From CBDUBS01 sp965365445 (lineage in GTDB: Bacteria > Bacteroidota > Rhodothermia > Rhodothermales > DASSAV01), in the NCBI GenBank assembly GCA_965365445.1, contig CBDUBS010000243.1, positions 1-5,137 of the forward strand: DNA of 5,137 nt. The letters run 5' to 3'. Made by a program: the position numbers and the translations under genes. The notes under the pieces were generated by a model. The model saw nothing but the letters and a program-made list of their open reading frames with translations, did no database searches and was not told where the DNA came from. Shown piece after piece: positions 1 to 5,137 of the stretch (its first letter is position 1; each line of letters opens with the position of its first letter).

Positions 1-2
1 AC

Positions 3-197
3 CGGTATGACGAACGTTACGGCCGACGCCCTGATCCACGCGACTATTCCAACCGCCGCGCCCGGCCGGACACGCGATCCGAGACGAGCCCTCGGAACGA
101 CAGCCGGTACAACCGCAACGATGAGCGCACCTTCCGCACGGAAGATGGAGCGGAAATCAGGGTACGACGCGAATCCGAGATCCGGCGCATCGAATAG
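3..197 (+). CDS. C-terminal end of an unidentified Arg/Asp/Glu-rich protein (5' end outside window)
   Basis: This is an open frame entering from the left edge (codons in phase with position 3) and ending at TAG 195-197. The visible 64 residues hold about 19 Arg and 15 Asp/Glu, with loosely repeated Arg-Tyr/Asn-Asp-Glu-Arg-like units, no hydrophobic stretch and no Cys. That composition suggests a disordered, highly charged tail. I prefer this frame over the longer overlapping frame at 7-339 because it has a coherent composition, codon use like the neighbouring genes, and stops before the palindrome. I do not recognise the protein: it could be the tail of an envelope, RNA-binding or other charged protein. 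No function is claimed, and the reading frame itself is moderately certain. Confidence 0.5.
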   Translation, partial: RYDERYGRRPDPRDYSNRRARPDTRSETSPRNDSRYNRNDERTFRTEDGAEIRVRRESEIRRIE

Positions 198-243
198 AAA
201 CCCGTCTGTCTCGCCGATCTCGGAATCCTTCGGGGCCAATGAA

Positions 244-274
244 TCGTATGCCAGCCTGTCAGGTTGGCATACGA
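244..274. promoter_or_regulatory. 31-base near-perfect palindrome; candidate operator or hairpin terminator
   Basis: Ten-base arms TCGTATGCCA (244-253) and TGGCATACGA (265-274) are exact reverse complements. The 11-base centre continues the symmetry with one G/T mismatch (254/264) and four further pairs, so 14 of 15 positions pair. It lies 46 bases after the upstream stop and 115 bases before hrcA. As RNA it would form a strong hairpin, which would fit a terminator for the upstream gene, but no T-run follows. As DNA its size is close to CIRCE (27 bases, 9-base arms), but its sequence is unrelated to the CIRCE consensus. The symmetry is seen directly; the role is undecided. Confidence 0.55.
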
Positions 275-351
275 ATTGCGGCATAGTGCGGCGAAGCGCC
301 CGCGAATATGGGCGCGAAAGTGGAAAGTGGGCCGGATAGTCTTTATTTTAA

Positions 352-378
352 TTGATTCCGGCCTTGCGGTTGTATTTA
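352..378 (+). promoter_or_regulatory. Tentative hrcA promoter elements
   Basis: TTGATT (352-357) and TATTTA (373-378) resemble -35 and -10 hexamers, but the 15-base spacer is short. The -10-like element ends only 10 bases before the GTG, which would give a nearly leaderless transcript. The AT-rich stretch just upstream (341-353) stands out from the GC-rich surroundings and could also hold the promoter. No good match to the Bacteroidota -7 consensus (TAnnTTTG) was found. Weak call. Confidence 0.2.
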
Positions 379-388
379 CTCGGGCGCT

Positions 389-1498
389 GTGAGCACACGT
401 ACTTCATCATTCGACCTTGCTGGACCCGATCGGGAGCTGTCGCTTCGCGAGAAGGAAGTGCTGCGTCTCGTCGTACGAAGTTTCATTGATACCGCCGGGC
501 CCGTAGGATCGCGTTTCCTCTCGCGCAGGTACGGCCTCAACCTGAGCCCTGCCTCCATTCGCAATACCATGAGCGACCTGGAGGAAATGGGCTACCTGGA
601 TCACCCGTATACATCAGCTGGGCGGGTGCCTACCGAGTTGGGTTATCGTAAGTTCGTCGACGAGCTCATGGAAACGACCGGGCTGACCCCCCGGGAGAAG
701 CAGCTCATCCGGGTGGAGCTCGAACGCATGGTGCGAGATACCGAGGATATGTTCCGGGAAGGATCGCGGCTGCTCGGGCGGCTGTCCGACCTGCTCGGCG
801 TCATCCTTACGCCGAAGCTGTCCACCGGGGTGCTGGATCGTCTGGAAGTCGTTCCGCTATCCTCAACCCGGGCTATGTTCGTCATCAGTATGCGCGGAGG
901 GCTCGTACGAACCATCCTCGTAGAAATCGATTCGAACCTCAGCAGGGAAGCGATGGACCGGGTGGTGCCGCTGCTGAACGAGCGGCTTTCCGGCCTTACG
1001 CTGGAAGACGTGCGGGAAACCTACAAGCCCCGCATTTCCGATATAGACGATCTTGGCTCCGGCATTATCCGGCTCATTCTCAACGAAGGAGCCAATCTGT
1101 TCAACGAACCGGCCGAAGGCAGGCGGCTCCGGTACGGGGGCGCCCAGAACATCTTGCGGCAGCCGGAATTCCAGGAGACGGAGGACCTGCGCCGCATCAT
1201 GGAACTGATAGAGGATGAAGCCGACATCATTCAGCTTCTGGAAGACAGCCGGCAGGAACCGGCCGGGAACGTCGGGCGGGCCATCATCACCATCGGACGG
1301 GAAAACACGGCCGAGAAAGCCGAAAAATGCTCCATCGTGAGCGCCCGCTACCGGCTGGGGGACGCCGTCGGGGCTATCGGAATCGTAGGCCCCATGCGCA
1401 TGGATTACGGCCGCGTGGTGGCGCTGGTAGAAAGTGTAGCCGCTATCCTCAGTGGGTCGGCGGGAGAACAACAAGAATCCGAAACAGATCAACCGTAG
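389..1498 (+). CDS. hrcA: Heat-inducible transcription repressor HrcA
   Basis: HrcA represses class I heat-shock genes by binding CIRCE operators; in characterised systems GroEL helps it fold into the active form. The 369-residue product has the family layout. A winged helix-turn-helix spans about residues 18-90, including SPASIRNTMSDLEEMGYL (53-70) and the HPYTSAGRVPT wing (72-82). A long GAF-like/dimerisation region follows. The C-terminal signature has IGREN and then GIVGPMRMDYGRV (331-343), where the usual GPTRMDY carries Met for Thr. The last 15 residues are a polar, non-conserved tail, and the protein is slightly longer than the usual roughly 340. The start is GTG 389: an in-frame TGA lies at 353-355 and no earlier ATG exists in frame. 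There is no clear ribosome binding site. It is first in a cluster with grpE (2-base gap) and dnaJ, and is probably autoregulated, although no CIRCE is visible. Confidence 0.96.
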   Translation: MSTRTSSFDLAGPDRELSLREKEVLRLVVRSFIDTAGPVGSRFLSRRYGLNLSPASIRNTMSDLEEMGYLDHPYTSAGRVPTELGYRKFVDELMETTGLTPREKQLIRVELERMVRDTEDMFREGSRLLGRLSDLLGVILTPKLSTGVLDRLEVVPLSSTRAMFVISMRGGLVRTILVEIDSNLSREAMDRVVPLLNERLSGLTLEDVRETYKPRISDIDDLGSGIIRLILNEGANLFNEPAEGRRLRYGGAQNILRQPEFQETEDLRRIMELIEDEADIIQLLEDSRQEPAGNVGRAIITIGRENTAEKAEKCSIVSARYRLGDAVGAIGIVGPMRMDYGRVVALVESVAAILSGSAGEQQESETDQP

Positions 1499-1500
1499 AT

Positions 1501-2067
1501 ATGATGAAGGAAGAATCAGCGGAGCGTCAACACCCGGAAGCTCTGTACATCGTTGAGCCGGGTGAATCGAACGAGCAGGAGAATGCGGCTTCAACGGGCG
1601 ACGTGCAGAACGAGATAGATACGTTGCGAAAGGAGGTCCAGAACCTTCAGGACAGGCTGTTGCGTACGGCAGCCGAATACCAGAACTACCGTCGCCGGAC
1701 CGAGCAGGAAAAAGCCGGGCTCGTTGATTTTGGTAAAACCCTCGTCGTGCAGCCGTTCCTGGACATACTGGACGACATGGAACGCACTCTGGATGCCGTT
1801 GGGCAAGTCGACTCCCAGAACGGCCTCCAGACTTTTCGTGAAGGGGTGGAGCTGGTCTATCGGAAATTCAGAGAAGCGCTGGAACGGCTGGGCGTCGAGC
1901 CCATCGAAGCCCTCGGGCAGCCGTTCCACGAGAACGAACACGATGCCGTGATGCAGCAGCCGACTTCGGACGGCGCCGAGCCGGGAACCGTCATCGGAGA
2001 GCTGCAGAAAGGCTACCGTATGGGCGATCGCATTCTGCGGCACAGCAAAGTCATTGTGGCGGCCTGA
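1501..2067 (+). CDS. grpE: Nucleotide exchange factor GrpE
   Basis: GrpE is a cytoplasmic dimer that releases ADP from DnaK and so resets the chaperone cycle. The 188-residue product has an acidic, poorly conserved N-terminus (1-35) and a long helix/coiled coil (about 36-75, including LQDRLLRTAAEYQNYRRRTEQE). A four-helix-bundle region follows (about 80-130), then the C-terminal beta-wing that contacts DnaK: PFHENEHDAV (141-150) and GTVIGELQKGYRMGDRILR (162-180), ending HSKVIVAA. The length is typical. Translation starts at one of two tandem ATG codons, 1501 or 1504. The frame stays open back to 1327, but that part lies inside hrcA and is not GrpE-like. It starts 2 bases after the hrcA stop, which suggests translational coupling, and lies 36 bases before dnaJ. 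No strong Shine-Dalgarno is present. Confidence 0.97.
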   Translation: MMKEESAERQHPEALYIVEPGESNEQENAASTGDVQNEIDTLRKEVQNLQDRLLRTAAEYQNYRRRTEQEKAGLVDFGKTLVVQPFLDILDDMERTLDAVGQVDSQNGLQTFREGVELVYRKFREALERLGVEPIEALGQPFHENEHDAVMQQPTSDGAEPGTVIGELQKGYRMGDRILRHSKVIVAA

Positions 2068-2103
2068 CGCCGCTCCGCCTGAACGACAGAAGCCTTTCAA
2101 TCC

Positions 2104-3267
2104 ATGCGTGATTACTACGAAATACTGGGGGTCGGCCGCACGGCGGATGCCGCTCAGATAAAAAGCGCGTATCGCAGGCTCGCCCTTCAGTACCACCCCG
2201 ACCGCAATCCGGGCGATGCCGATGCGGAAGCGCGCTTCAAAGAAGCGGCGGAAGCCTACGAAGTCCTCTCCAGCACGGATAAACGCGAGCGGTACGATCG
2301 GTTCGGCCATGCCGGGCTGCGCGGAAACGGCCATTCGGGCGGGTCGGCCGGTTTTACCGATATCAACGACATTTTCAGCACGTTCAGCGACATCTTCGGA
2401 TCGAGCAGCGCCTTCGACGAAGTGTTTGGCGGCGGCCGAACCCGCGGACGGCGGCAGGGGGGCGGCCGCATCGGAGGCGACCTGCGCATCAAGCTTCCAC
2501 TGACACTCGAGGAAATATCCGAAGGGGTTGAGAAACGCATCAAGGTGCGGAAGCTCGTCGCTTGCGATGCGTGCAGCGGCTCCGGCGCGGAAGGAGGTGC
2601 GGAGGGCTATCATACGTGTTCTACGTGCCAGGGCATGGGAGAGGTGCGCCAGGTAACCCGGTCGATGTTCGGACAGTTCATCACCGTCCAACCCTGCCCT
2701 ACGTGCCACGGCGAAGGCCGTACCGTATCCAACCGGTGCAAAGCGTGCAACGGCGAAGGCCGTATCAAGGGCGAGGAAACCATCGCGATTTCGGTGCCGC
2801 CCGGGGTTATGGAAGGCAATTTCCTTTCTATGCGCAGCGGAGGCAATGCGGGCGTCCGGGGCGGTTCGCCGGGTGACCTGCGCATCGAGATCGAAGAACT
2901 CCCGCACGAACACTTCACCCGCGAGGGGCTGGATATATACCACGACGTACACATCTCCTTCCCCGATGCGGCGCTGGGTACGGAGGTAGAAGTAGCGACG
3001 CTCAAAGGAAGAGCCCGCCTGCAAATCGATCCGGGCATACAGTCCGGAAAAATTCTCCGTATGCGGGAGCGCGGCCTGCCGGGATTGAACGGCGCCGGGC
3101 GCGGAGATCAGCTCGTCAGGGTGCACGTATGGACGCCGCGCAACCTCTCGGCGGAGGAAGCGCAGTTACTGGAATCGCTGCGGTCTGCCCCGGCATTCGT
3201 ACCCCGACCGGATAAGGAGGCGGAAAAGAAATCGTTCTTTTCCAAAGTAAAGGACCTGTTCCCCTGA
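2104..3267 (+). CDS. dnaJ: Type I chaperone DnaJ (Hsp40)
   Basis: DnaJ delivers unfolded clients to DnaK and stimulates its ATPase. The 387-residue protein is a complete type I J-protein. The J domain spans 1-70, with HPD at 31-33 and the KRERYDRFG end. A Gly/Phe-rich linker (about 71-125) holds DIF-type motifs (DINDIF, FSDIFG). The zinc region has four CxxCxGxG repeats with all eight cysteines: C154/C157, C172/C175, C198/C201 and C212/C215. The C-terminal client-binding and dimerisation domains follow (about 220-345), with IDPGIQSGKILRMRERGLP (308-326). A Lys-rich amphipathic tail ends FFSKVKDLFP. The ATG at 2104 gives the canonical RDYYEILGV beginning; no ribosome binding site is evident. 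The usual partner dnaK does not follow and must lie elsewhere in the genome. Confidence 0.98.
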   Translation: MRDYYEILGVGRTADAAQIKSAYRRLALQYHPDRNPGDADAEARFKEAAEAYEVLSSTDKRERYDRFGHAGLRGNGHSGGSAGFTDINDIFSTFSDIFGSSSAFDEVFGGGRTRGRRQGGGRIGGDLRIKLPLTLEEISEGVEKRIKVRKLVACDACSGSGAEGGAEGYHTCSTCQGMGEVRQVTRSMFGQFITVQPCPTCHGEGRTVSNRCKACNGEGRIKGEETIAISVPPGVMEGNFLSMRSGGNAGVRGGSPGDLRIEIEELPHEHFTREGLDIYHDVHISFPDAALGTEVEVATLKGRARLQIDPGIQSGKILRMRERGLPGLNGAGRGDQLVRVHVWTPRNLSAEEAQLLESLRSAPAFVPRPDKEAEKKSFFSKVKDLFP

Positions 3268-3312
3268 ACCAGCGAGACCACCTCTCCCGACCGTTCGTTT
3301 TACGTGGCCCCT

Positions 3313-3846
3313 ATGTCCGTTGACGGCAAGCAGCTTCGCCAGATGATGCGCCGGGCGCCTTCACCCGTGGTCGTGGTAACGGCGCGGAATGAGGGGCGCA
3401 GTCGAGGCATTACCATCGGCTCGTTGACGAGCGTATCGCTCGATCCGCCGCTCGTTTCGTTTAACGTGGGGCGCAGTTCCCAGATGTATCCCGTCATTTA
3501 CGGAGCCCCGACATTTGTCGTTCATCTGCTCGGCTCCGAACATACGCCGCTGGCCGACTGGTTCGCCCGCCCGGATTTATCCCCCGAGGAACAGTTCGAG
3601 GGCATCGCATACAGGCCCGGCCCGGGCGGCGCACCCATCCTCGACGAGGCGCCGGCCGTCATGGTGTGCCGAGCGTCGGCCGTGCTGGAGGTCGGGGACC
3701 ATATCATCGTCGTGGGCGAGGTCACCCACGTCGAACGGCGCCGTGCGTTTGACGCATTTGTGTATTACGAGCGGGCTTATCACCATATTGGGGGGCGCAT
3801 TCACACGCCCGGGCCGGGCGGTTCCAGCCCTCCCTCCGCCGATTGA
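3313..3846 (+). CDS. Flavin reductase-like protein (FMN-binding split barrel)
   Basis: Proteins of this family bind FMN in a split beta-barrel and typically reduce free flavin with NAD(P)H for a partner oxygenase; the real substrate here is unknown. The 177-residue product shows the family pattern: an early SPVVVVTA strand (17-24), the flavin-contact segment GITIGSLTSVSLDPPLVSFN (32-51), FVVHLLG (68-74), and the GDHIIVVGEV strand (128-137). The conserved core ends near YYERAYHHIGGR (151-162). The last 15 residues are a Pro/Gly/Ser-rich tail lying within the overlap with the convergent gene. I chose ATG 3313; GTG 3304 is in frame and adds three residues. It starts 45 bases after dnaJ with no terminator visible between, so it may be co-transcribed with the heat-shock genes. 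No monooxygenase partner is in the window. Confidence 0.88.
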   Translation: MSVDGKQLRQMMRRAPSPVVVVTARNEGRSRGITIGSLTSVSLDPPLVSFNVGRSSQMYPVIYGAPTFVVHLLGSEHTPLADWFARPDLSPEEQFEGIAYRPGPGGAPILDEAPAVMVCRASAVLEVGDHIIVVGEVTHVERRRAFDAFVYYERAYHHIGGRIHTPGPGGSSPPSAD

Positions 3847-4607
3847 CCTTCCACGGCCGGGCCGAAAAAGGCGAAATCGTACTTGCAGGGGTCGTGTCGG
3901 TCCAACAGGCGGCACTGCATGGTAAGTTCCATAGCCGCCTGCCAATCATTCACCGGGCGTTTCAGCAGGCCGAGCATACGGGCTGTACGGCCGGAGTGAA
4001 CGTCGAGGGGCAGGATCAGCTGCTCCGGACCGATTTCCGTCCACAGCGCGAGGTCTACCGGACCCTTGCGAACCATCCAGCGCAGATACATCGAGAGGCG
4101 CTTGCAGGCACTGCCGGTGCTGGGGCGTCCCAGGTGCTTGGCCAACCGGGCAGGGGTACCGGGGTCGAGGTTGAGGATGGAATCGCCGAACCCCTGTATG
4201 GCCGCCCCCGCGTGCTCGGCGCCCGGCTCGAGGTGTTTGCTGAATACCCGTTCCAGGCGTTCATGACGCCGAAGCACCTTCGACAGGTTGGACGTAAGCC
4301 AGAAGGCATCTTCCGGTTGAAACGTCCGGTGTTTGAACCCTGCCAGACGCTCTGAATCCGGCCCGGCCCGGAAGCCCAGAACGAATTCATAGGGCCTGTA
4401 CCGCATCCGCTCGCATAGCTCCTCCATTTTTTTTAGTATGGTGCTTCGCCGGCCCCAGGCCAGTAACGCCGCATACAAACCGATGACTTCCTGATCCCGC
4501 GGATCGTCGAAGCCGTGGGGAATGGCGATCGGGTCGGCGGCGATGAACGAAGGCTGCTCGTATCGCGCCACCAGCCGGTCGAGGTGTCCTTTGAGATCGG
4601 CGTTCAT
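3801..4607 (-). CDS. TIGR02757 / DUF2400 family protein, function unproven
   Basis: The 268-residue product matches the DUF2400 family along its whole length. Conserved segments seen are ADPIAIPHGF (24-33), GLYAALLAWGRRSTILKKM (43-61), FKHRTFQPED (91-100), CKRLSMYLRWMVRK (168-181), LILPLDVHSGRTARMLGLL (197-215), and the end RLLDRHDPCKYDFAFFG (233-249). The last 19 residues are a Gly/Pro-rich, non-conserved tail. No biochemical role is established to my knowledge. The Lys169 helix followed by the PLDVH segment with Asp202 recalls helix-hairpin-helix DNA glycosylases, so a DNA-repair-like role is an inference. No signal peptide or membrane segment is seen, so it is probably cytoplasmic. It converges on and overlaps the flavin reductase by 46 bases, and diverges from yjbQ. 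An A8 tract in the coding strand (4434-4427) encodes Leu58-Lys-Lys-Met61. Confidence 0.9.
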   Translation of the reverse strand: MNADLKGHLDRLVARYEQPSFIAADPIAIPHGFDDPRDQEVIGLYAALLAWGRRSTILKKMEELCERMRYRPYEFVLGFRAGPDSERLAGFKHRTFQPEDAFWLTSNLSKVLRRHERLERVFSKHLEPGAEHAGAAIQGFGDSILNLDPGTPARLAKHLGRPSTGSACKRLSMYLRWMVRKGPVDLALWTEIGPEQLILPLDVHSGRTARMLGLLKRPVNDWQAAMELTMQCRLLDRHDPCKYDFAFFGPAVEGQSAEGGLEPPGPGV

Positions 4608-4667
4608 AAGGTGCAGCGGTGCGGCCGGCAGGGCCGACCTGCAGAATAGAGGATCGCGTTCGGTTCA
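4608..4667. promoter_or_regulatory. Divergent intergenic region between the DUF2400 gene and yjbQ
   Basis: Sixty bases separate the two divergent start codons, so promoters for both genes should lie here or extend into the coding regions. It is GC-rich in its first half and contains a small inverted repeat, GCAGG (4628-4632) and CCTGC (4638-4642), with a 5-base loop. I cannot name a convincing -10/-35 pair on either strand. An AGAGG at 4648-4652 lies 15 bases before the yjbQ start, too far for a normal ribosome binding site. Confidence 0.4.
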
Positions 4668-5099
4668 ATGATCTGGTTGCGGAAAGAAATAGTACTTCGC
4701 GCCCGGCCGCGAGGATTTCATCTCATCACGCACGAAATCCTGCACGACTGGCCCGAGCTGCGTTCCATCGAGGTCGGGTTGATGCATGTATTCATCCGGC
4801 ACACGTCGGCATCCCTCACGATCAATGAAAACGCCAGCCCGGATGTTCGGGCGGATATGGAACGCCATTTTAACGTGATGGTCCCGGAGCGAGCCCCTTA
4901 CTACCAGCATACGGACGAAGGCCCGGACGATATGCCGGCGCATCTGAAGGCGTCGCTCCTTGGCTTCGAGGTTACCATTCCCATAAGCCGGGGAAAGCTG
5001 CTTCTGGGAACGTGGCAGGGTATCTATCTGGGTGAACACCGCAATCACGGCGGCCCTCGCCGGCTCGTCCTGACGGCGTACGGCGAGCGGTCCGTCTAG
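4668..5099 (+). CDS. yjbQ: YjbQ / UPF0047 family protein
   Basis: This is a small conserved cytoplasmic enzyme-like protein of 143 residues, the normal family length. The signatures are nearly unbroken: RPRGFHLITHEI (13-24), GLMHVFIRHTSASLTINENA (37-56), the YYQHTDEGPDDMPAHLK segment (78-94), IPISRGKLLLGTWQGIYLGE (104-123) and a TAYGE end (136-140). Conserved His45, His81, His92, Asp87/Asp88 and Glu123/His124 probably form the active site. A weak thiamin phosphate synthase activity has been reported for family members, but the physiological reaction is uncertain. ATG 4668 fits the usual N-terminus; no Shine-Dalgarno stands at the normal distance. The gene diverges from the DUF2400 gene, and its stop overlaps the stop of the converging gene at the right edge. 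Confidence 0.94.
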   Translation: MIWLRKEIVLRARPRGFHLITHEILHDWPELRSIEVGLMHVFIRHTSASLTINENASPDVRADMERHFNVMVPERAPYYQHTDEGPDDMPAHLKASLLGFEVTIPISRGKLLLGTWQGIYLGEHRNHGGPRRLVLTAYGERSV

Positions 5100-5137
5100 G
5101 CTTGCCTTTCCAGCACGAGCACGCCGAGCGGCGGGAG
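5096..5137 (-). CDS. Last 13 codons of a minus-strand gene; possibly an alpha-amylase-family enzyme
   Basis: Read on the minus strand from the right edge, the frame gives LPPLGVLVLERQA and then TAG (5098-5096). The Leu-Pro-Pro-x-x-x-x-Val-Leu-Glu pattern is typical of the final strand of the C-terminal beta-sandwich of alpha-amylase/GH13-type enzymes, which often end this way. Thirteen residues are too few to be sure, and chance is possible. The tight convergence with yjbQ (stops sharing CTAG at 5096-5099) fits a real gene end in a compact genome. Confidence 0.35.
   Translation of the reverse strand, partial: LPPLGVLVLERQA

Larger units (their letters stand above)
198..388. other. Intergenic region upstream of the hrcA cluster
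   Basis: These 191 bases lie between the end of the upstream gene and the GTG start of hrcA. They contain a 31-base palindrome (244-274), a small GC-rich inverted repeat (296-301 with 310-315, 8-base loop) and an AT-rich patch around 337-358 that is the likeliest promoter area. I looked for the HrcA operator CIRCE (TTAGCACTC-N9-GAGTGCTAA) and see no match. No tRNA or other RNA gene is recognisable here. Confidence 0.6.

Noticed and set aside
296..315. GCGCCC / GGGCGC inverted repeat with 8-base loop
   Set aside because: Six-base GC-only arms are easily found by chance in GC-rich DNA, and no T-run follows; not called as a terminator.
7..339. 110-codon plus-strand frame at the left edge
   Set aside because: It runs through the palindrome and the intergenic region and has a random-looking composition. 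The overlapping frame ending at 197 is more plausible.
1327..1500. In-frame upstream extension of grpE inside hrcA
   Set aside because: The extra 58 residues are Arg/Gly-rich and unlike GrpE, while ATG 1501 gives a normal-length protein right after the hrcA stop.
863..1594. 243-codon open frame on the minus strand opposite hrcA
   Set aside because: It is fully covered by a well-supported hrcA, with no family-like motifs; a codon-bias shadow.
1784..1789. GCACTC string resembling half of a CIRCE arm
   Set aside because: It lies inside the grpE coding region and no GAGTGC partner stands at the required spacing.
1591..3126. 511-codon open frame on the minus strand opposite grpE and dnaJ
   Set aside because: Both sense genes are unmistakable and complete. 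The antisense frame follows from their codon bias and shows no recognisable domain.
3843..4355. 170-codon plus-strand frame opposite the DUF2400 gene
   Set aside because: The minus strand carries a full-length, clearly conserved family member; this frame has no recognisable motif.

Overview
The window looks like a bacterial chromosome segment of moderately high GC (visibly GC-rich third codon positions). The best guess is a member of the Rhodothermia/Bacteroidota side of the tree. Three things point that way: none of the start codons has a convincing Shine-Dalgarno sequence; a TIGR02757/DUF2400 gene is present, a family common in Bacteroidota; and hrcA-grpE-dnaJ stand together without dnaK. 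This placement is inference from gene content, not proof.

Layout. Positions 3-197 hold the end of an upstream gene with a very arginine- and acid-rich tail. Next comes a 191-base intergenic region (198-388) with a striking 31-base near-perfect palindrome and an AT-rich patch, but no consensus CIRCE operator. The heat-shock cluster follows on the plus strand: hrcA (389-1498), grpE (1501-2067) and dnaJ (2104-3267), with gaps of 2 and 36 bases, then a flavin reductase-like gene (3313-3846) 45 bases further on. All four read as one likely transcription unit. A convergent minus-strand DUF2400 gene (3801-4607) overlaps the flavin reductase tail by 46 bases. It diverges across 60 bases from a plus-strand yjbQ/UPF0047 gene (4668-5099). 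The right edge contains the last 13 codons of a minus-strand gene whose stop interlocks with the yjbQ stop in the palindrome CTAG.

Function. HrcA is a heat-shock repressor; GrpE and DnaJ are the nucleotide-exchange factor and J-protein co-chaperone of a DnaK that must be encoded elsewhere. The flavin reductase, DUF2400 and YjbQ genes have no obvious mechanistic link to the chaperones and look like ordinary housekeeping neighbours. I do not see a clearly new system. The items most worth a second look are the palindrome in front of hrcA where a CIRCE would be expected, and the Lys/Asp arrangement in the DUF2400 protein, which recalls helix-hairpin-helix DNA glycosylases.
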